A stretch of DNA of 64,000 nucleotides from an uncultured Eubacteriales bacterium (GTDB lineage Bacteria; Bacillota; Clostridia; Christensenellales; CAG-138). The stretch is from assembly GCA_900545265.1 (NCBI GenBank), contig UQYI01000014.1, positions 1 to 64,000 of the forward strand. Direction: 5' to 3'. The notes under the pieces were generated by a model. The model was not told the origin of the DNA. It did no database searches and saw only the letters and a list, made by a program, of their open reading frames with translations. Of the stretch, positions 15,649-24,822 are shown one piece after another (positions within the stretch are counted from its first letter, which is position 1; every line of letters starts with the position of its first letter). A program made the translations under genes and the position numbers.

Positions 15649-16176
15649 ATGATACTCTGGATATCAGGTCCCTATGGGGTAGGCAAATCCACTTTGGCAG
15701 AGGTGCTGGCCGGGCAGCTGCCGGGAGCCATGATTTTTGATGCGGAAGCTGTAGGCAATGCCGTCCGGGGCAATTATCCGGGGGAGCCCATGGGAGTGAT
15801 TTTTGAGGATTATCCTCTGTGGCGGGTGTTTTGCCGGCAGCTGCTGGAGGATCTGTATGGGCGCTGGAAAACCGTTCTGGTGCCTATGACGCTGGTGCGG
15901 ACCCAGTCTTACCGGGATATACTTCTGCCCATGAAGGAAAAAGGACTGGACGCGCGGCTGGTAATACTGGAAGCGGAAGCGGCCACACTTCATGACCGGA
16001 TCCTTGCCCGGGGGGAAGAAGAAGACTGCTGGTGCATGGAAAGCATTCCCCTGGCCAGAGCGGGCTCTGCCGCATTGCCCGCAGATATTCGCCTGACGAC
16101 CGATGGCTGCCAGCCCCAACTGCTGGCGGAGCAGGTGCTGCATTCCCTTGGCTGGGCTCCCACGGCAGACATATAG
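15649..16176 (+). CDS. TmrB-like P-loop kinase or ATPase
   Basis: This 175-residue single-domain protein opens with a Walker A (ISGPYGVGKST, residues 5-15) and has the TmrB/shikimate-kinase-like layout, including the segment LVPMTLVRTQSYRDIL. Relatives include the tunicamycin-resistance protein TmrB and small-molecule phosphotransferases. The substrate is unknown. It has its own promoter and ribosome binding site. The following ComEC gene is on the same strand but appears to have its own promoter. Confidence 0.75.
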   Translation: MILWISGPYGVGKSTLAEVLAGQLPGAMIFDAEAVGNAVRGNYPGEPMGVIFEDYPLWRVFCRQLLEDLYGRWKTVLVPMTLVRTQSYRDILLPMKEKGLDARLVILEAEAATLHDRILARGEEEDCWCMESIPLARAGSAALPADIRLTTDGCQPQLLAEQVLHSLGWAPTADI

Positions 16177-16231
16177 CAATGAAGTCAGTCGTTCTGGGGA
16201 AAATGAACCCTGTGCAGACAGGGAACGCCCC

Positions 16232-16260
16232 TTGCAGGTTCAAATAAATCCAATTATACT
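16232..16260 (+). promoter_or_regulatory. comEC promoter, probable leaderless start
   Basis: TTGCAG (16232-16237) and TATACT (16255-16260) are spaced by 17 bases. The comEC ATG begins 7 bases after the -10 element, so the first transcribed base should be at or next to the A of ATG. No ribosome binding site is visible. Confidence 0.6.
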
Positions 16261-16266
16261 GTATAT

Positions 16267-17724
16267 ATGGAAATGCGGGAACCCCTCTGGAACCGGCGGC
16301 CCCTGGTTTATGGGGCCATAGGCGCTCTGCTGGGAGGGCTTCTTTCCTTACGCCTAACGGGGCTGTGGCTGCTGCTGCCCGGGGCCTTGGCTCTATGCCT
16401 GGCGGGGTGGCTGTTATATCGGTGGCAGAGCCTGTTTCTGCTGCCCCTGTGCCTGGGTCTGGCGCTGCTGCGTGGACTGTTCCTGCCGCAGGGAATACTT
16501 CCGGCAGGAGAAGCGCTCCTTTCCGGCACGGTATGGAGTCTGCCCGGCTCCGGAGAGGACGAACAGACCGTGCTTCTTCGACAGCTGGAGATAAACGGCG
16601 TTTCCGGATCGGGGGCATTGGAATTGAGCCTGCCGAAAGAACAGGCGATAAATTATGGAGACCGTCTGACGATGCAGGTTCGGCTCAGACCCGAAAGCGA
16701 TGCCCATGCAGATCTGCGGGGACAGGCGGAGGCGCTTTCCGATCCGGAGATCACCCGGGGCGGAGCGCCGTTACTATATGGTTGGGCACTGAAACTTCGG
16801 TCGGCGCTGGAAAAGCGTATAGAGCTGCTGTTCGGTCCTTATGCGCCGGAAGCCAAGGGGATGCTTTTAGGGGAAAAGAAGGATATGGGCTACGGCTCCT
16901 ACCGGGCGTTTCTGCAAAGCGGACTACTGCATCTGCTGACGGTATCCGGGCTGCATGTAGGCATTGTCTGCGGAGGAATACTGACGCTTTTTCGGGGCAG
17001 GCGGCGGTGGCTGCGGGCGCTGCTTTCCGGCAGCGTGCTGCTGCTGTACAGTGCCTTGACAGGATTTTCCCCTTCTACCCTGCGGGCGTCAGTGATGGTA
17101 TTCACTCTGTTTTTGCTGCGCACAGGCAGCTGGGAGGAGGATAACTTTTCGGCGCTGGCGCTGGCTTTCAGCCTGCTGGTCGTGCTGGATCCAAGATATC
17201 TGGAATCCCTGGGATTTTGCCTGTCCTTCGGATCGGTTTTCGGGCTGCTGATGCTTACCCAGCCTCTGGAAGAACTTCTTCCGGCCCGAACTGTTTTGGG
17301 GGAGGTGCTGCGAACAGCCTTTGCCGGAGCGCTGGCGGCTATGCTGGGGACAATGCCGCTGTTGGCCAGGACTACCGGACAGGTGCAGTGGATCGGTATT
17401 CTGCTTTCGCCCCTGGTTTTGCCAATAGCGGCGTTGTTCCTGGTGCCCGGGTGGCTGGCGCTGGGGCTGGATGCTCTCTGGCATCCGCTGGGGAAGCTGG
17501 CTTCTCTGCTGCCTAAAGGTGTATTGGCTTATATTTTAAAAGTTACGGAACTGGGGATCGCGGCACCCCTGTATCCTCCGGCTCCGGGGCCTGTTGCCTG
17601 TCTGCTCTGGTTCCTGGGGTTGTTTGGTTTGTCTCCCTATTTTCTGCCCAACCGCAGCCGTCCCCCCTGGGTGGGGTATGGGCTGCTGGGGGCTTCCATG
17701 CTCCTGTGGCTGCTGGGGGTATAG
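16267..17724 (+). CDS. comEC: ComEC/Rec2-type channel lacking the C-terminal domain
   Basis: This 485-residue polytopic membrane protein has an N-terminal DUF4131-like part (two early membrane segments and a soluble OB-like loop) and the ComEC/Rec2 core with HLLTVSGLHVGIV and GFSPSTLRASVM. ComEC carries single-stranded DNA across the membrane during natural transformation. Family members of 700-800 residues end in a metallo-beta-lactamase domain; this one stops after the last membrane helix. The next 95 bases hold no recognisable domain before a terminator. It may work with a separately encoded nuclease, or be a non-transforming relic. The start codon has no ribosome binding site. Confidence 0.85.
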   Translation: MEMREPLWNRRPLVYGAIGALLGGLLSLRLTGLWLLLPGALALCLAGWLLYRWQSLFLLPLCLGLALLRGLFLPQGILPAGEALLSGTVWSLPGSGEDEQTVLLRQLEINGVSGSGALELSLPKEQAINYGDRLTMQVRLRPESDAHADLRGQAEALSDPEITRGGAPLLYGWALKLRSALEKRIELLFGPYAPEAKGMLLGEKKDMGYGSYRAFLQSGLLHLLTVSGLHVGIVCGGILTLFRGRRRWLRALLSGSVLLLYSALTGFSPSTLRASVMVFTLFLLRTGSWEEDNFSALALAFSLLVVLDPRYLESLGFCLSFGSVFGLLMLTQPLEELLPARTVLGEVLRTAFAGALAAMLGTMPLLARTTGQVQWIGILLSPLVLPIAALFLVPGWLALGLDALWHPLGKLASLLPKGVLAYILKVTELGIAAPLYPPAPGPVACLLWFLGLFGLSPYFLPNRSRPPWVGYGLLGASMLLWLLGV

Positions 17725-18141
17725 AGCAACGGCCGAATATTTGGGGATGCGACTCCCTTATTGAAAAGCAAAAGGAACGGGCAGCAGGCAGACCTGCTCA
17801 TCGTGACGGTCATTGCACAAAAAAGCCGGATCCTGCAAGGATCCGGCTTTTGCATCAGAGATTAAACCATATCAGGGGCATTGCTGCATGAATTGCCATT
17901 TGTCAGGCAGGTATCAGAAGCGGTTTCCAATACAGGCCGGCAGAGCGTATGTTTCCCTGAAAACGTATGGAAAGAGGGGCTGCATACTGTTTTTGAGGCA
18001 TTATGCGGGGGGATCCCATGCGGTTTTCTGCTGTTTCAGCTTTTGCAGTGTATCCGCTGAAATGGGCGGCATGCCGACCGGCAGAAAACCTATCGTGCGG
18101 CAGATTCAATGCATTTGGAGCGGCCGCTGCAAGCCAGATGC
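17725..18141. other. Intergenic between convergent comEC and amidase genes
   Basis: It contains the comEC terminator and otherwise no supported gene. A short plus-strand frame is present but has no ribosome binding site or recognisable content. GCGGCCGCTGC occurs twice around the amidase stop (near 18121 and 18158), an incidental-looking repeat. Confidence 0.5.
17819..17852 (+). terminator. comEC terminator
   Basis: A nearly perfect stem, AAAAGCCGGATCC/GGATCCGGCTTTT, with a very short loop has an A-tract upstream and a T-tract downstream. It can work in both directions. Confidence 0.85.
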
Positions 18142-19095
18142 CTATTCCTCCATGGCGGCCGCTGCGGCGGAAAGGGTTTCTTCTTTGAGCGCAAGGGAAG
18201 GGATCTCCTCATCCGGGCAGAAATAAGCGAATATGCCGGCAAAGAGCCCCTGGGCAGCCGTTTGGCGAAAAGCCGGGTCAGACAGACGGGCATCGTCTTC
18301 CGGGTGACTCATATACCCCATTTCAATATTGAAAGTCGGCCGGGTACACCAGTTGAATCCCGTTTGATCCCTGCGGGCAACAATGCCGTCTTTGGCAGCC
18401 ATTTCCATACCGGTAGCTTCGCAGTAGTGGTGTATCACACTGGCGGCCATAGCCAGATTGGTATCATACCAGTCCGTTCGCTCTTCGGCAGGCAGAAGGA
18501 TATAGGCGCCTGTCTTTTTTGCATTGTCAGATCGGTTGCAGTGCAGGCGAATGCCCATATCCACGTTGTGCGCATTGAAAAACTCTGCTCGCTCCTTATT
18601 GGAGATGTTCACATCGTGAGTAGTGCGGGTCATATACACGGTAGCGCCTGCCTGCTCCAGCAGATCCCGAAGCATCAGGCCCACAGCCAGATTCACCTGG
18701 TATTCCAGCACCCTGGACTTTACGCCCCGGGCGCCACCCGCTACCCGCTGCTTGGTTTGAGAGGAACCGGGAGCTACGGGTTCGGGCTTGGGATCATAAA
18801 TCCGCTGGTGCCCCGGGTCAATGCCAATGACGATCCCTGCCATGGGCAGGGGGGTAGGTGTAGGTGCGGGGGTATCGGTGGGAACCGCCGTGGGCGTGGG
18901 GGTATTGGTAGGGATCGCTGTCGGGGCGGGAGAGGGCACCGGTGTGGGGACCTGTGAAATGGAAATTCCAGCCTCTTCAACCTGCAGATTGGTGTTCTCT
19001 TGTGCACAGCCGGCCAGCAGAACTACAAGCAGCAGAAAAAGGAGCCAAGGGCATTTGCCCCATGGCCCTTTTATATTCGGGAATGAAAGTTTCAT
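18142..19095 (-). CDS. Lipoprotein N-acetylmuramoyl-L-alanine amidase
   Basis: This 317-residue protein has a lipoprotein signal peptide with lipobox LAGC (lipidated Cys 30), a linker of about 40 residues rich in Pro and Thr (repeats of PTPT and PTDTPAP), and an Amidase_3 domain. The zinc-site landmarks are GIDPGHQ, RLHCN and the glutamate in NIEMGYMSHPED. It cleaves the bond between MurNAc and L-Ala in peptidoglycan at the outer membrane face. It starts 3 bases after the fprA stop, so the two are co-transcribed from the fprA promoter. Confidence 0.9.
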   Translation of the reverse strand: MKLSFPNIKGPWGKCPWLLFLLLVVLLAGCAQENTNLQVEEAGISISQVPTPVPSPAPTAIPTNTPTPTAVPTDTPAPTPTPLPMAGIVIGIDPGHQRIYDPKPEPVAPGSSQTKQRVAGGARGVKSRVLEYQVNLAVGLMLRDLLEQAGATVYMTRTTHDVNISNKERAEFFNAHNVDMGIRLHCNRSDNAKKTGAYILLPAEERTDWYDTNLAMAASVIHHYCEATGMEMAAKDGIVARRDQTGFNWCTRPTFNIEMGYMSHPEDDARLSDPAFRQTAAQGLFAGIFAYFCPDEEIPSLALKEETLSAAAAAMEE

Positions 19096-19098
19096 GGC

Positions 19099-20313
19099 TT
19101 ATGCCTGGGGCCAGAGCTCTGCGGCCAAAGCTTCCACCTGGGCCCGGCTTTCTTTGTTCAGGGCGGAAAGAATCCGCACTACGGTGGGCAGCACCGTCAG
19201 GTTTTTGGAGCCGGCCAGCATATTCCCCATGACCTTGGCGGCGGTGGGTGCCCAGGAACCGTTTTCCATAAAGGCCACGGTGCGGTTCTGATACCCCCGT
19301 TCCGTCAGATGGCGGATAAATTCTCCCATATAGGGGAACACGTCTCCGTTATAGGTGGTGGTAGCCAACACCAGTTTGCCATAGCGGAAAGCATCTTCTA
19401 CGGCTTCTGCCATGTCGCAGCGGGCCAGATCTGTAAGCACGACTTTGGGGCAACCGCGCTCTTCCAGTTTTTGGGCAAGAAGCTCTGCGGCGGCTCTGGT
19501 ATGCCCATAAACGGAGGTGTATGCAATAACTACACCCTCGCTCTCCACCTGATAGCTGGACCAGATGTTGTACAGATTCAGATAAAAGCCCAGATCTTTT
19601 GTAAGGATGGGCCCGTGAAGGGGACAGATGCGGCGTATATCCAGTTTAGCGGCTTTTTTTAGCAGGGTCTGTACAGGCTGGCTATATTTGCCCACAATGC
19701 CGATATAATACCGGCGTGCTTCGCAGGCCCAGTCTTCCTCCGCATCCAGAGCACCGAATTTACCGAAGGCGTCGGCAGAAAACAGTGTGCCGGAAAGCTC
19801 CTCAAAGCTCAGCATCACCTCCGGCCAATGGACCATGGGAGCGGCGATAAAGCGTAGGCTGCGGCGGCCCAGGGGCAGTACGGTACCTTCGCTGACCACC
19901 AGACGGCGCTCCGGGTACTCCGTGCCAAAGAAATTGCCCATCATTACAAAGGCCTTCTGGGAAGCCACGATCACTGCGTTGGGATAGGTATCCATGAACA
20001 GAGCGATATTGGCGGAATGATCCGGTTCCATATGGTGCACGATCAGATAGTCAGGCATCCGGCCGTTCAGAACCTCGTGGAGAGTATCCAGCCATTCCCG
20101 GCCGAAGTGAGCGTCTACCGTATCCAGTACGGCGATCTTTTCATCCAGAATGACATAGGAGTTATACGCCATGCCCCGGGGAACGGTATACTGGCCTTCG
20201 AACAGATCGATCTCCCGGTCATTTACGCCCACATACCGGATATCCTTTCCCAGAACATCCTGTACCAACTGCATTCTTCCTTCCAGAAACATTTCTTTTT
20301 TATCACCCTGCAT
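19099..20313 (-). CDS. fprA: Flavodiiron protein (FprA family)
   Basis: This 404-residue protein has an N-terminal metallo-beta-lactamase-like domain with a diiron site (HHMEPDH, then HWPE, then the ADAFG aspartate and PLHGP), followed by a flavodoxin domain with the FMN loop TSVYGHT. These enzymes reduce oxygen or nitric oxide to water or nitrous oxide in anaerobes, without energy conservation. The ATG has GGAGG 8 bases upstream; the frame extends further upstream but past the promoter. The window shows no rubredoxin gene, the usual electron donor. Confidence 0.93.
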   Translation of the reverse strand: MQGDKKEMFLEGRMQLVQDVLGKDIRYVGVNDREIDLFEGQYTVPRGMAYNSYVILDEKIAVLDTVDAHFGREWLDTLHEVLNGRMPDYLIVHHMEPDHSANIALFMDTYPNAVIVASQKAFVMMGNFFGTEYPERRLVVSEGTVLPLGRRSLRFIAAPMVHWPEVMLSFEELSGTLFSADAFGKFGALDAEEDWACEARRYYIGIVGKYSQPVQTLLKKAAKLDIRRICPLHGPILTKDLGFYLNLYNIWSSYQVESEGVVIAYTSVYGHTRAAAELLAQKLEERGCPKVVLTDLARCDMAEAVEDAFRYGKLVLATTTYNGDVFPYMGEFIRHLTERGYQNRTVAFMENGSWAPTAAKVMGNMLAGSKNLTVLPTVVRILSALNKESRAQVEALAAELWPQA

Positions 20314-20343
20314 GTGAATATCCTCCGGTGTTTGTTTGCCCCC

Positions 20344-20373
20344 AGTATACAATAAATCCCCCCGTTTTGCCAA
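20344..20373 (-). promoter_or_regulatory. fprA promoter
   Basis: TTGGCA and TATACT on the minus strand are spaced by 18 bases, about 31 bases before the fprA ATG. Confidence 0.65.
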
Positions 20374-20460
20374 GGGGGAAAGAGGAACGCCGTATTGCCT
20401 GCCCGCGGCAGGTATGGCGGCTTTATTATAGTAATGCAAAGACTTGCCTGTGACAGCCTC

Positions 20461-21519
20461 TTATCTGCCTGCGTACATCTCTTCGTAATACTTCTGATAG
20501 CTGCCGTCGGTAACGTTGTGCAGCCACTGCTGATTATCCAGATACCACTGGATGGTTTTTTCTATGCCTGCTTCAAAGGTGGTCTCCGGATACCAGCCCA
20601 GTTCTTTTCCGATCTTCCGGGGGTCGATGCCGTAACGGCGGTCATGGCCTTTTCTGTCTTCCACATGCTGAATGAGCGCATCGGTAACGGCAGCATCCAC
20701 ATGATCGTGGATATAGCGGATAATGCTGCGGACGATGCATACGTTGGTGCGTTCGTTGTGGCCGCCTACATTGTATACTTCTCCGGGGCGACCTTGGCGG
20801 GCAACCATGTCGATAGCCTTGCAGTGATCCTCCACATACAGCCAGTCCCGCACCTGCATCCCGTCTCCGTATACGGGCAGAGGCTTGTGGTGGAGACAGT
20901 TGTGTATCATCAGGGGAATAAGCTTTTCCGGGAACTGGAAGGGCCCATAGTTGTTGGAACAGCGGGTGATGTTCACCGGCAGCTTAAAGGAATCGCTGTA
21001 GGCCTTGACAAACAGGTCGGCACCGGTCTTGCTGGCAGAGTAGGGACTGTGAGGATCCAGGGGCGTAGTTTCGGAAAAGAAGCCCTCGGCCCCCAAAGAG
21101 CCGTATACCTCATCTGTGGAAACCTGCAGGTATTTGACGCCATCCCGGTATACATCGTTTCCTGCAGACCAGTACCGGCGGGCCAGATCCAGCAGGTTCA
21201 GTGTGCCCAGAATATTGGTTCTGGCAAACAGACCCGGGTCATGGAGGGAGCGGTCCACATGGCTTTCGGCAGCAAAATGGATCACATAGTCGATCTCGTT
21301 TTCGGCAAAGAGCGGTTCCAGTGCTTTCTGATCCGTTACGTCCGCCTGAATAAAAACGTGGCGTGGATCTCCCTCTACGGCTTTCAGATTTTCAAGATTC
21401 CCGGCATAGGTCAGGGCATCCACGTTAAGAATGCGGATATCCGGGTATTTGTTGAGCATGTACAGAACAAAGTTGCTGCCGATGAACCCGGCGCCACCGG
21501 TGACCAGATAGGTTTTCAT
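20461..21519 (-). CDS. rfbB: dTDP-glucose 4,6-dehydratase
   Basis: This 352-residue short-chain dehydrogenase family enzyme has the NAD loop GGAGFIGSNF, the STDEVYG motif with the catalytic Asp-Glu pair, and YSASK with the catalytic Tyr and Lys. It converts dTDP-glucose to dTDP-4-keto-6-deoxyglucose. Its ATG overlaps the rfbA stop by one base. With the aminotransferase two genes upstream it should feed a dTDP-4-amino-4,6-dideoxyhexose into the polysaccharide. It is the last gene of the block. Confidence 0.95.
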   Translation of the reverse strand: MKTYLVTGGAGFIGSNFVLYMLNKYPDIRILNVDALTYAGNLENLKAVEGDPRHVFIQADVTDQKALEPLFAENEIDYVIHFAAESHVDRSLHDPGLFARTNILGTLNLLDLARRYWSAGNDVYRDGVKYLQVSTDEVYGSLGAEGFFSETTPLDPHSPYSASKTGADLFVKAYSDSFKLPVNITRCSNNYGPFQFPEKLIPLMIHNCLHHKPLPVYGDGMQVRDWLYVEDHCKAIDMVARQGRPGEVYNVGGHNERTNVCIVRSIIRYIHDHVDAAVTDALIQHVEDRKGHDRRYGIDPRKIGKELGWYPETTFEAGIEKTIQWYLDNQQWLHNVTDGSYQKYYEEMYAGR

Positions 21520-22391
21520 TACAGTTCCTCCCTGGAAATAGAAAGCAGATACTGCCCATATTCCGTCATTTTCAGTTCTTCACCTAAGGTTTGCAGCTGC
21601 GCACGGCTAATGAAGCCGCGGCGCCAGGCAATTTCTTCCAGACAGGAGATGTAAAATCCCTGGCGGGACTGCACCGCCTCTACATATTCTGCAGCCTTAA
21701 GCATGCCCTGCGGCGTGCCGGTATCCAGCCAGGCCATGCCCCGTCCCATAAGTTCCACATGCAGCTGCCCCATCCGCAGATATTCATTATTAACGGAAGT
21801 GATTTCCAGCTCGCCACGGGAAGAGGGACGAATGCGCTTTGCGATATCTACCACCTGATTATCGTAAAAATACAGTCCGGGCACGGCATAATTGCTTTTG
21901 GGTATGGAAGGTTTTTCTTCCAGGGAGAGTACGTTGCGGTCTTTGTCAAATTCCACTACGCCAAAGGTGCGTGGATCTTTTACCGGATAGCCAAAAATGG
22001 TGGCTCCGGATTTTCTGTCGCGTGCGTTCCACAAAATACGGCTCATGTTTTGCCCGTAGAACATATTGTCGCCCAGGATCAGGCAAACGCTGTCTGTGCC
22101 GATAAAAGATTCACCGATGATAAAGGCCTCAGCCAGACCGCGGGGAGCCTGTTGTACCTGATAGGACAAACAAACGCCCAAACGGGAGCCATCCCCCAGC
22201 AGTTTTTCATAAACAGGAGTATCCTCCGGCGTGGAAATGATCAAAATATCCTGCAGTCCGGCCAGCAGCAAAATGGAAAGCGGATAATAGATAAGGGGCT
22301 TATCATAGATAGGCAGCAGCTGTTTGGAGACAGCCTTTGTCATCGGGTACAAGCGGGTGCCCTTTCCGCCAGCTAAAACAATTCCTTTCAT
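21519..22391 (-). CDS. rfbA: Glucose-1-phosphate thymidylyltransferase
   Basis: This 290-residue nucleotidyltransferase has GGKGTRLYPMTK at the N-terminus and ILGDNMFYG in the middle, both typical of RmlA. It makes dTDP-glucose from glucose-1-phosphate and dTTP and commits sugar to the rfbB branch. The ribosome binding site GAAAGGAG lies upstream. No rfbC or rfbD is in the window, so rhamnose is not implied. Confidence 0.95.
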   Translation of the reverse strand: MKGIVLAGGKGTRLYPMTKAVSKQLLPIYDKPLIYYPLSILLLAGLQDILIISTPEDTPVYEKLLGDGSRLGVCLSYQVQQAPRGLAEAFIIGESFIGTDSVCLILGDNMFYGQNMSRILWNARDRKSGATIFGYPVKDPRTFGVVEFDKDRNVLSLEEKPSIPKSNYAVPGLYFYDNQVVDIAKRIRPSSRGELEITSVNNEYLRMGQLHVELMGRGMAWLDTGTPQGMLKAAEYVEAVQSRQGFYISCLEEIAWRRGFISRAQLQTLGEELKMTEYGQYLLSISREEL

Positions 22392-22403
22392 AAAGCGCTC
22401 CTT

Positions 22404-23507
22404 TCAGTTCAGTATACACTGGCACACACGATCCACTTCTTCGGGAGAAAGACCGGCATAGAGGGGAAGGGTCAGCACGGCTTCTGCCGCATGGGCGGCC
22501 TCTGGTGTGGCGGAGGGATCAAAGCCCGGGCGGCCCCGGTAGCAGTCAAAGCTGTTGGTCAGGGGGTAGAAATACTTGCGGGCATAGATACCCTGCTGCT
22601 GCAGCCGTTCCCATACCTGATCCCGGGTATAACGGAAGTTTTCAAACAGTACGGGGAAATAGGCATAGTTGGGCGTTACATCCGGCTGTTCCGGGTTCAG
22701 ACGCAGCCCCGGTATGCCGGATAGGTTTTGCCGATACCGCAGGACGGCCTGCTTCCGTTTTTCTATTTCTTCCGTTATGTGGCGAAGATTACATAACCCC
22801 ATGGCGGCGCAGAACTCATTCATCTTGGCATTGCCTCCCACAAACGGCACGGTCTCCGGTCCATGGATGCCGAAATTTTTCAGATCATTGAGCACCTGCT
22901 CCAGATTGCCGTCCCCATAGCATACGGCTCCGCCTTCAATGGTATGGAACACCTTGGTAGCGTGGAAGCTGAACATGGAGGCATCTCCCAGCGTTCCGAC
23001 GCCGGCGCCCTTATACCGCACACCGAAGGCATGGGCGGCATCATAGATGACTTTCAACCCGCGGGTACGGGCGATGGCTTCTATCGCTTCCGCATGGCAG
23101 ATGTTGCCGTATACATGCACGGGAAGAATGGCAGATGTATCTGGGGTGATCAAAGTCTCCAGTCTGGCGGGATCCAGGGTAAAGTCATGCGGGTCTATGT
23201 CGCAGAACACAGGAGTAAAGCCGCAGCGAACGATAGCATGGGTGGTGGAAGCAAAGGTAAAAGGCGTGGTAATGATCCGGGAGCCTTTGGGCAGATGCAT
23301 GGCTTCCAGTATGTTTTCCAGGGCCAGATGGCCGTTGGTAAACAAAGTGATGTGAGATACACCCAGATACTCCTGCAGGGCGGCTTCCAGGGCTTTATGC
23401 TTATCCCCCATGTTTGTGAGCCAGCGGCTGTCCCACAAATCTCGGATCTCCCGGCAGTATTCTTCAAAGTCCGGCATGGACGAGCGGGTCACATTGATCT
23501 TATCCAT
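22404..23507 (-). CDS. Sugar aminotransferase, VioA-like
   Basis: This 367-residue DegT/DnrJ/EryC1 PLP enzyme has the internal-aldimine lysine in SFHATKVFH and the substrate-loop start LWDSRWLTNMG. That start is typical of VioA-type enzymes, which transfer an amino group from glutamate to C4 of dTDP-4-keto-6-deoxyglucose. The adjacent rfbA and rfbB support dTDP as the carrier. No formyl- or acetyltransferase follows, so further modification of the amine would need another gene or the ATP-grasp ligase upstream. Confidence 0.85.
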   Translation of the reverse strand: MDKINVTRSSMPDFEEYCREIRDLWDSRWLTNMGDKHKALEAALQEYLGVSHITLFTNGHLALENILEAMHLPKGSRIITTPFTFASTTHAIVRCGFTPVFCDIDPHDFTLDPARLETLITPDTSAILPVHVYGNICHAEAIEAIARTRGLKVIYDAAHAFGVRYKGAGVGTLGDASMFSFHATKVFHTIEGGAVCYGDGNLEQVLNDLKNFGIHGPETVPFVGGNAKMNEFCAAMGLCNLRHITEEIEKRKQAVLRYRQNLSGIPGLRLNPEQPDVTPNYAYFPVLFENFRYTRDQVWERLQQQGIYARKYFYPLTNSFDCYRGRPGFDPSATPEAAHAAEAVLTLPLYAGLSPEEVDRVCQCILN

Positions 23508-23606
23508 TCAGTTCCACCAGCTTTCTATGGTTTTCGGGTCTGTAAAGTCATATCGATATTCTGCCATTTTTTAGGGGCAGACAGAAGCTGGAAGCTTTCG
23601 GCCTGT

Positions 23607-24806
23607 TCATACAAGCACTGCCTGTATATGCTCCCCGGCATGATCCATGAAGAAACAGGTCTCTTCCGGTGTTTGAAAGCGCAGGAAAACGATCCCCAAA
23701 GCTTTGGAGGCATTGTCAAAAAAGTCCACCCTGTCTCCCGGCTGTTTATAAAAACATTTGCGGAACACATGGTCCTTCGCTTTCTTATCAAAGTAAAACT
23801 CTTTCAAAATTCCGCTGCCCGTGCTGTGCAGATTATAAGTTGCAAAGCAGTCGGGAGAGGGGGAGGCATTTATGCAGATGGGCTGGCCCATGGCCATCTG
23901 TACGGAAAGCGCAGCCGTGTGCACCCCAAAGATGCACTCCAACAGATCCGGGATCATGTTTCCGCCGCAGCGGGGGCCTATGTCCAAAGGAAATACCCGG
24001 TTTTGCTTGTCTGCTACCAGTTCCACATTCATGCAGCAATTCTGAATATGCAGGCAGGAAACCAAATTTTGCAGCGTTTCTTTTACCCGGCTTTCCACAG
24101 CAGAAGTTAATGCAGGCGGATAGCTTTTTCCCGCCGGCACCAGAGGATTGGCTCTGGGATCCCGGTGGCAGTTCAACAGGCCCCAGAGAACGATTTTTCC
24201 GTCGGCTACCAGAATATCCCCGCCGATCAGATAGGGATGCGCCTTTTCGATGTATTCCTCCACAAGGATACGGCCGCTGCGGGAAAAGGACAGTGCATTT
24301 TCCAAGGCGGGCTTTGCGTGTTCGGCTTCGAAAAGAACGGATACTCCCTTGCTGCCGGAAGAGTCCACGGGCTTGACCAGCACAGGGAAGGGAAAATACC
24401 CCCGGGTAAGATCCTCCTGCACTTCTTCCACGGATCCATATCCTCTGGCCAGCGGTGTATGGAATCCGTTTTCCCGGAGGAAAGCGCGGAACTTGTCCTT
24501 ATTGCACAGGATTTCCACCGAATTCAAAGGGTTGCCGGGCAGTCCCATTTCCTGAGCCACAAAGGCGGCAGTGGGGGCGGCAGGGTCAGAAGCATACGCC
24601 AGTACACCTTGCGCCTGCTCCTGGCGGGCCACTTCCAGCACGGCCTGCCGGTCGGTGGTGCTGACCGGATAAAACTTGTGAGCGGCATACTGACCGGGGT
24701 TGTCCGGCAGGTAATCGCAGAGAACGGTATAGTATCCCAGCTGTTTTGCCTTTTCTATGGCAATGACCTGCTGGGGGGAGCCACCCAGCAGCAAAAGCTT
24801 TTTCAT
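23607..24806 (-). CDS. ATP-grasp ligase 1 of the polysaccharide locus
   Basis: This 399-residue protein has the ATP-grasp layout: an N-terminal Rossmann-like domain starting LLLLGGSPQQVIAI, the nucleotide loop KPVDSSGSKGVSVL, EEYIEK, and the metal ligands in NVELVAD and DIGPRCGGN. Such enzymes join a carboxylate to an amine with ATP. In a polysaccharide cluster I infer attachment of an amino acid or other acid to an amino sugar. About 100 bases separate it from the aminotransferase with no gene between. The substrate is unknown. Confidence 0.8.
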   Translation of the reverse strand: MKKLLLLGGSPQQVIAIEKAKQLGYYTVLCDYLPDNPGQYAAHKFYPVSTTDRQAVLEVARQEQAQGVLAYASDPAAPTAAFVAQEMGLPGNPLNSVEILCNKDKFRAFLRENGFHTPLARGYGSVEEVQEDLTRGYFPFPVLVKPVDSSGSKGVSVLFEAEHAKPALENALSFSRSGRILVEEYIEKAHPYLIGGDILVADGKIVLWGLLNCHRDPRANPLVPAGKSYPPALTSAVESRVKETLQNLVSCLHIQNCCMNVELVADKQNRVFPLDIGPRCGGNMIPDLLECIFGVHTAALSVQMAMGQPICINASPSPDCFATYNLHSTGSGILKEFYFDKKAKDHVFRKCFYKQPGDRVDFFDNASKALGIVFLRFQTPEETCFFMDHAGEHIQAVLV

Positions 24807-24822
24807 GGCGCAGGCCTCCTTT

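Noticed and set aside
17813..18226. A 137-codon plus-strand gene after comEC
   Set aside because: It begins inside the comEC terminator, overlaps the amidase gene and has no ribosome binding site.
18846..18960. A tandem repeat array
   Set aside because: The repetitive DNA encodes the Pro/Thr linker of the amidase and is explained by that low-complexity protein segment. No CRISPR-like repeat spacing is found anywhere in the window.
20395..24110. Long plus-strand frames opposite rfbB, rfbA and the VioA-like gene
   Set aside because: They are compositional shadows of strongly supported minus-strand genes.
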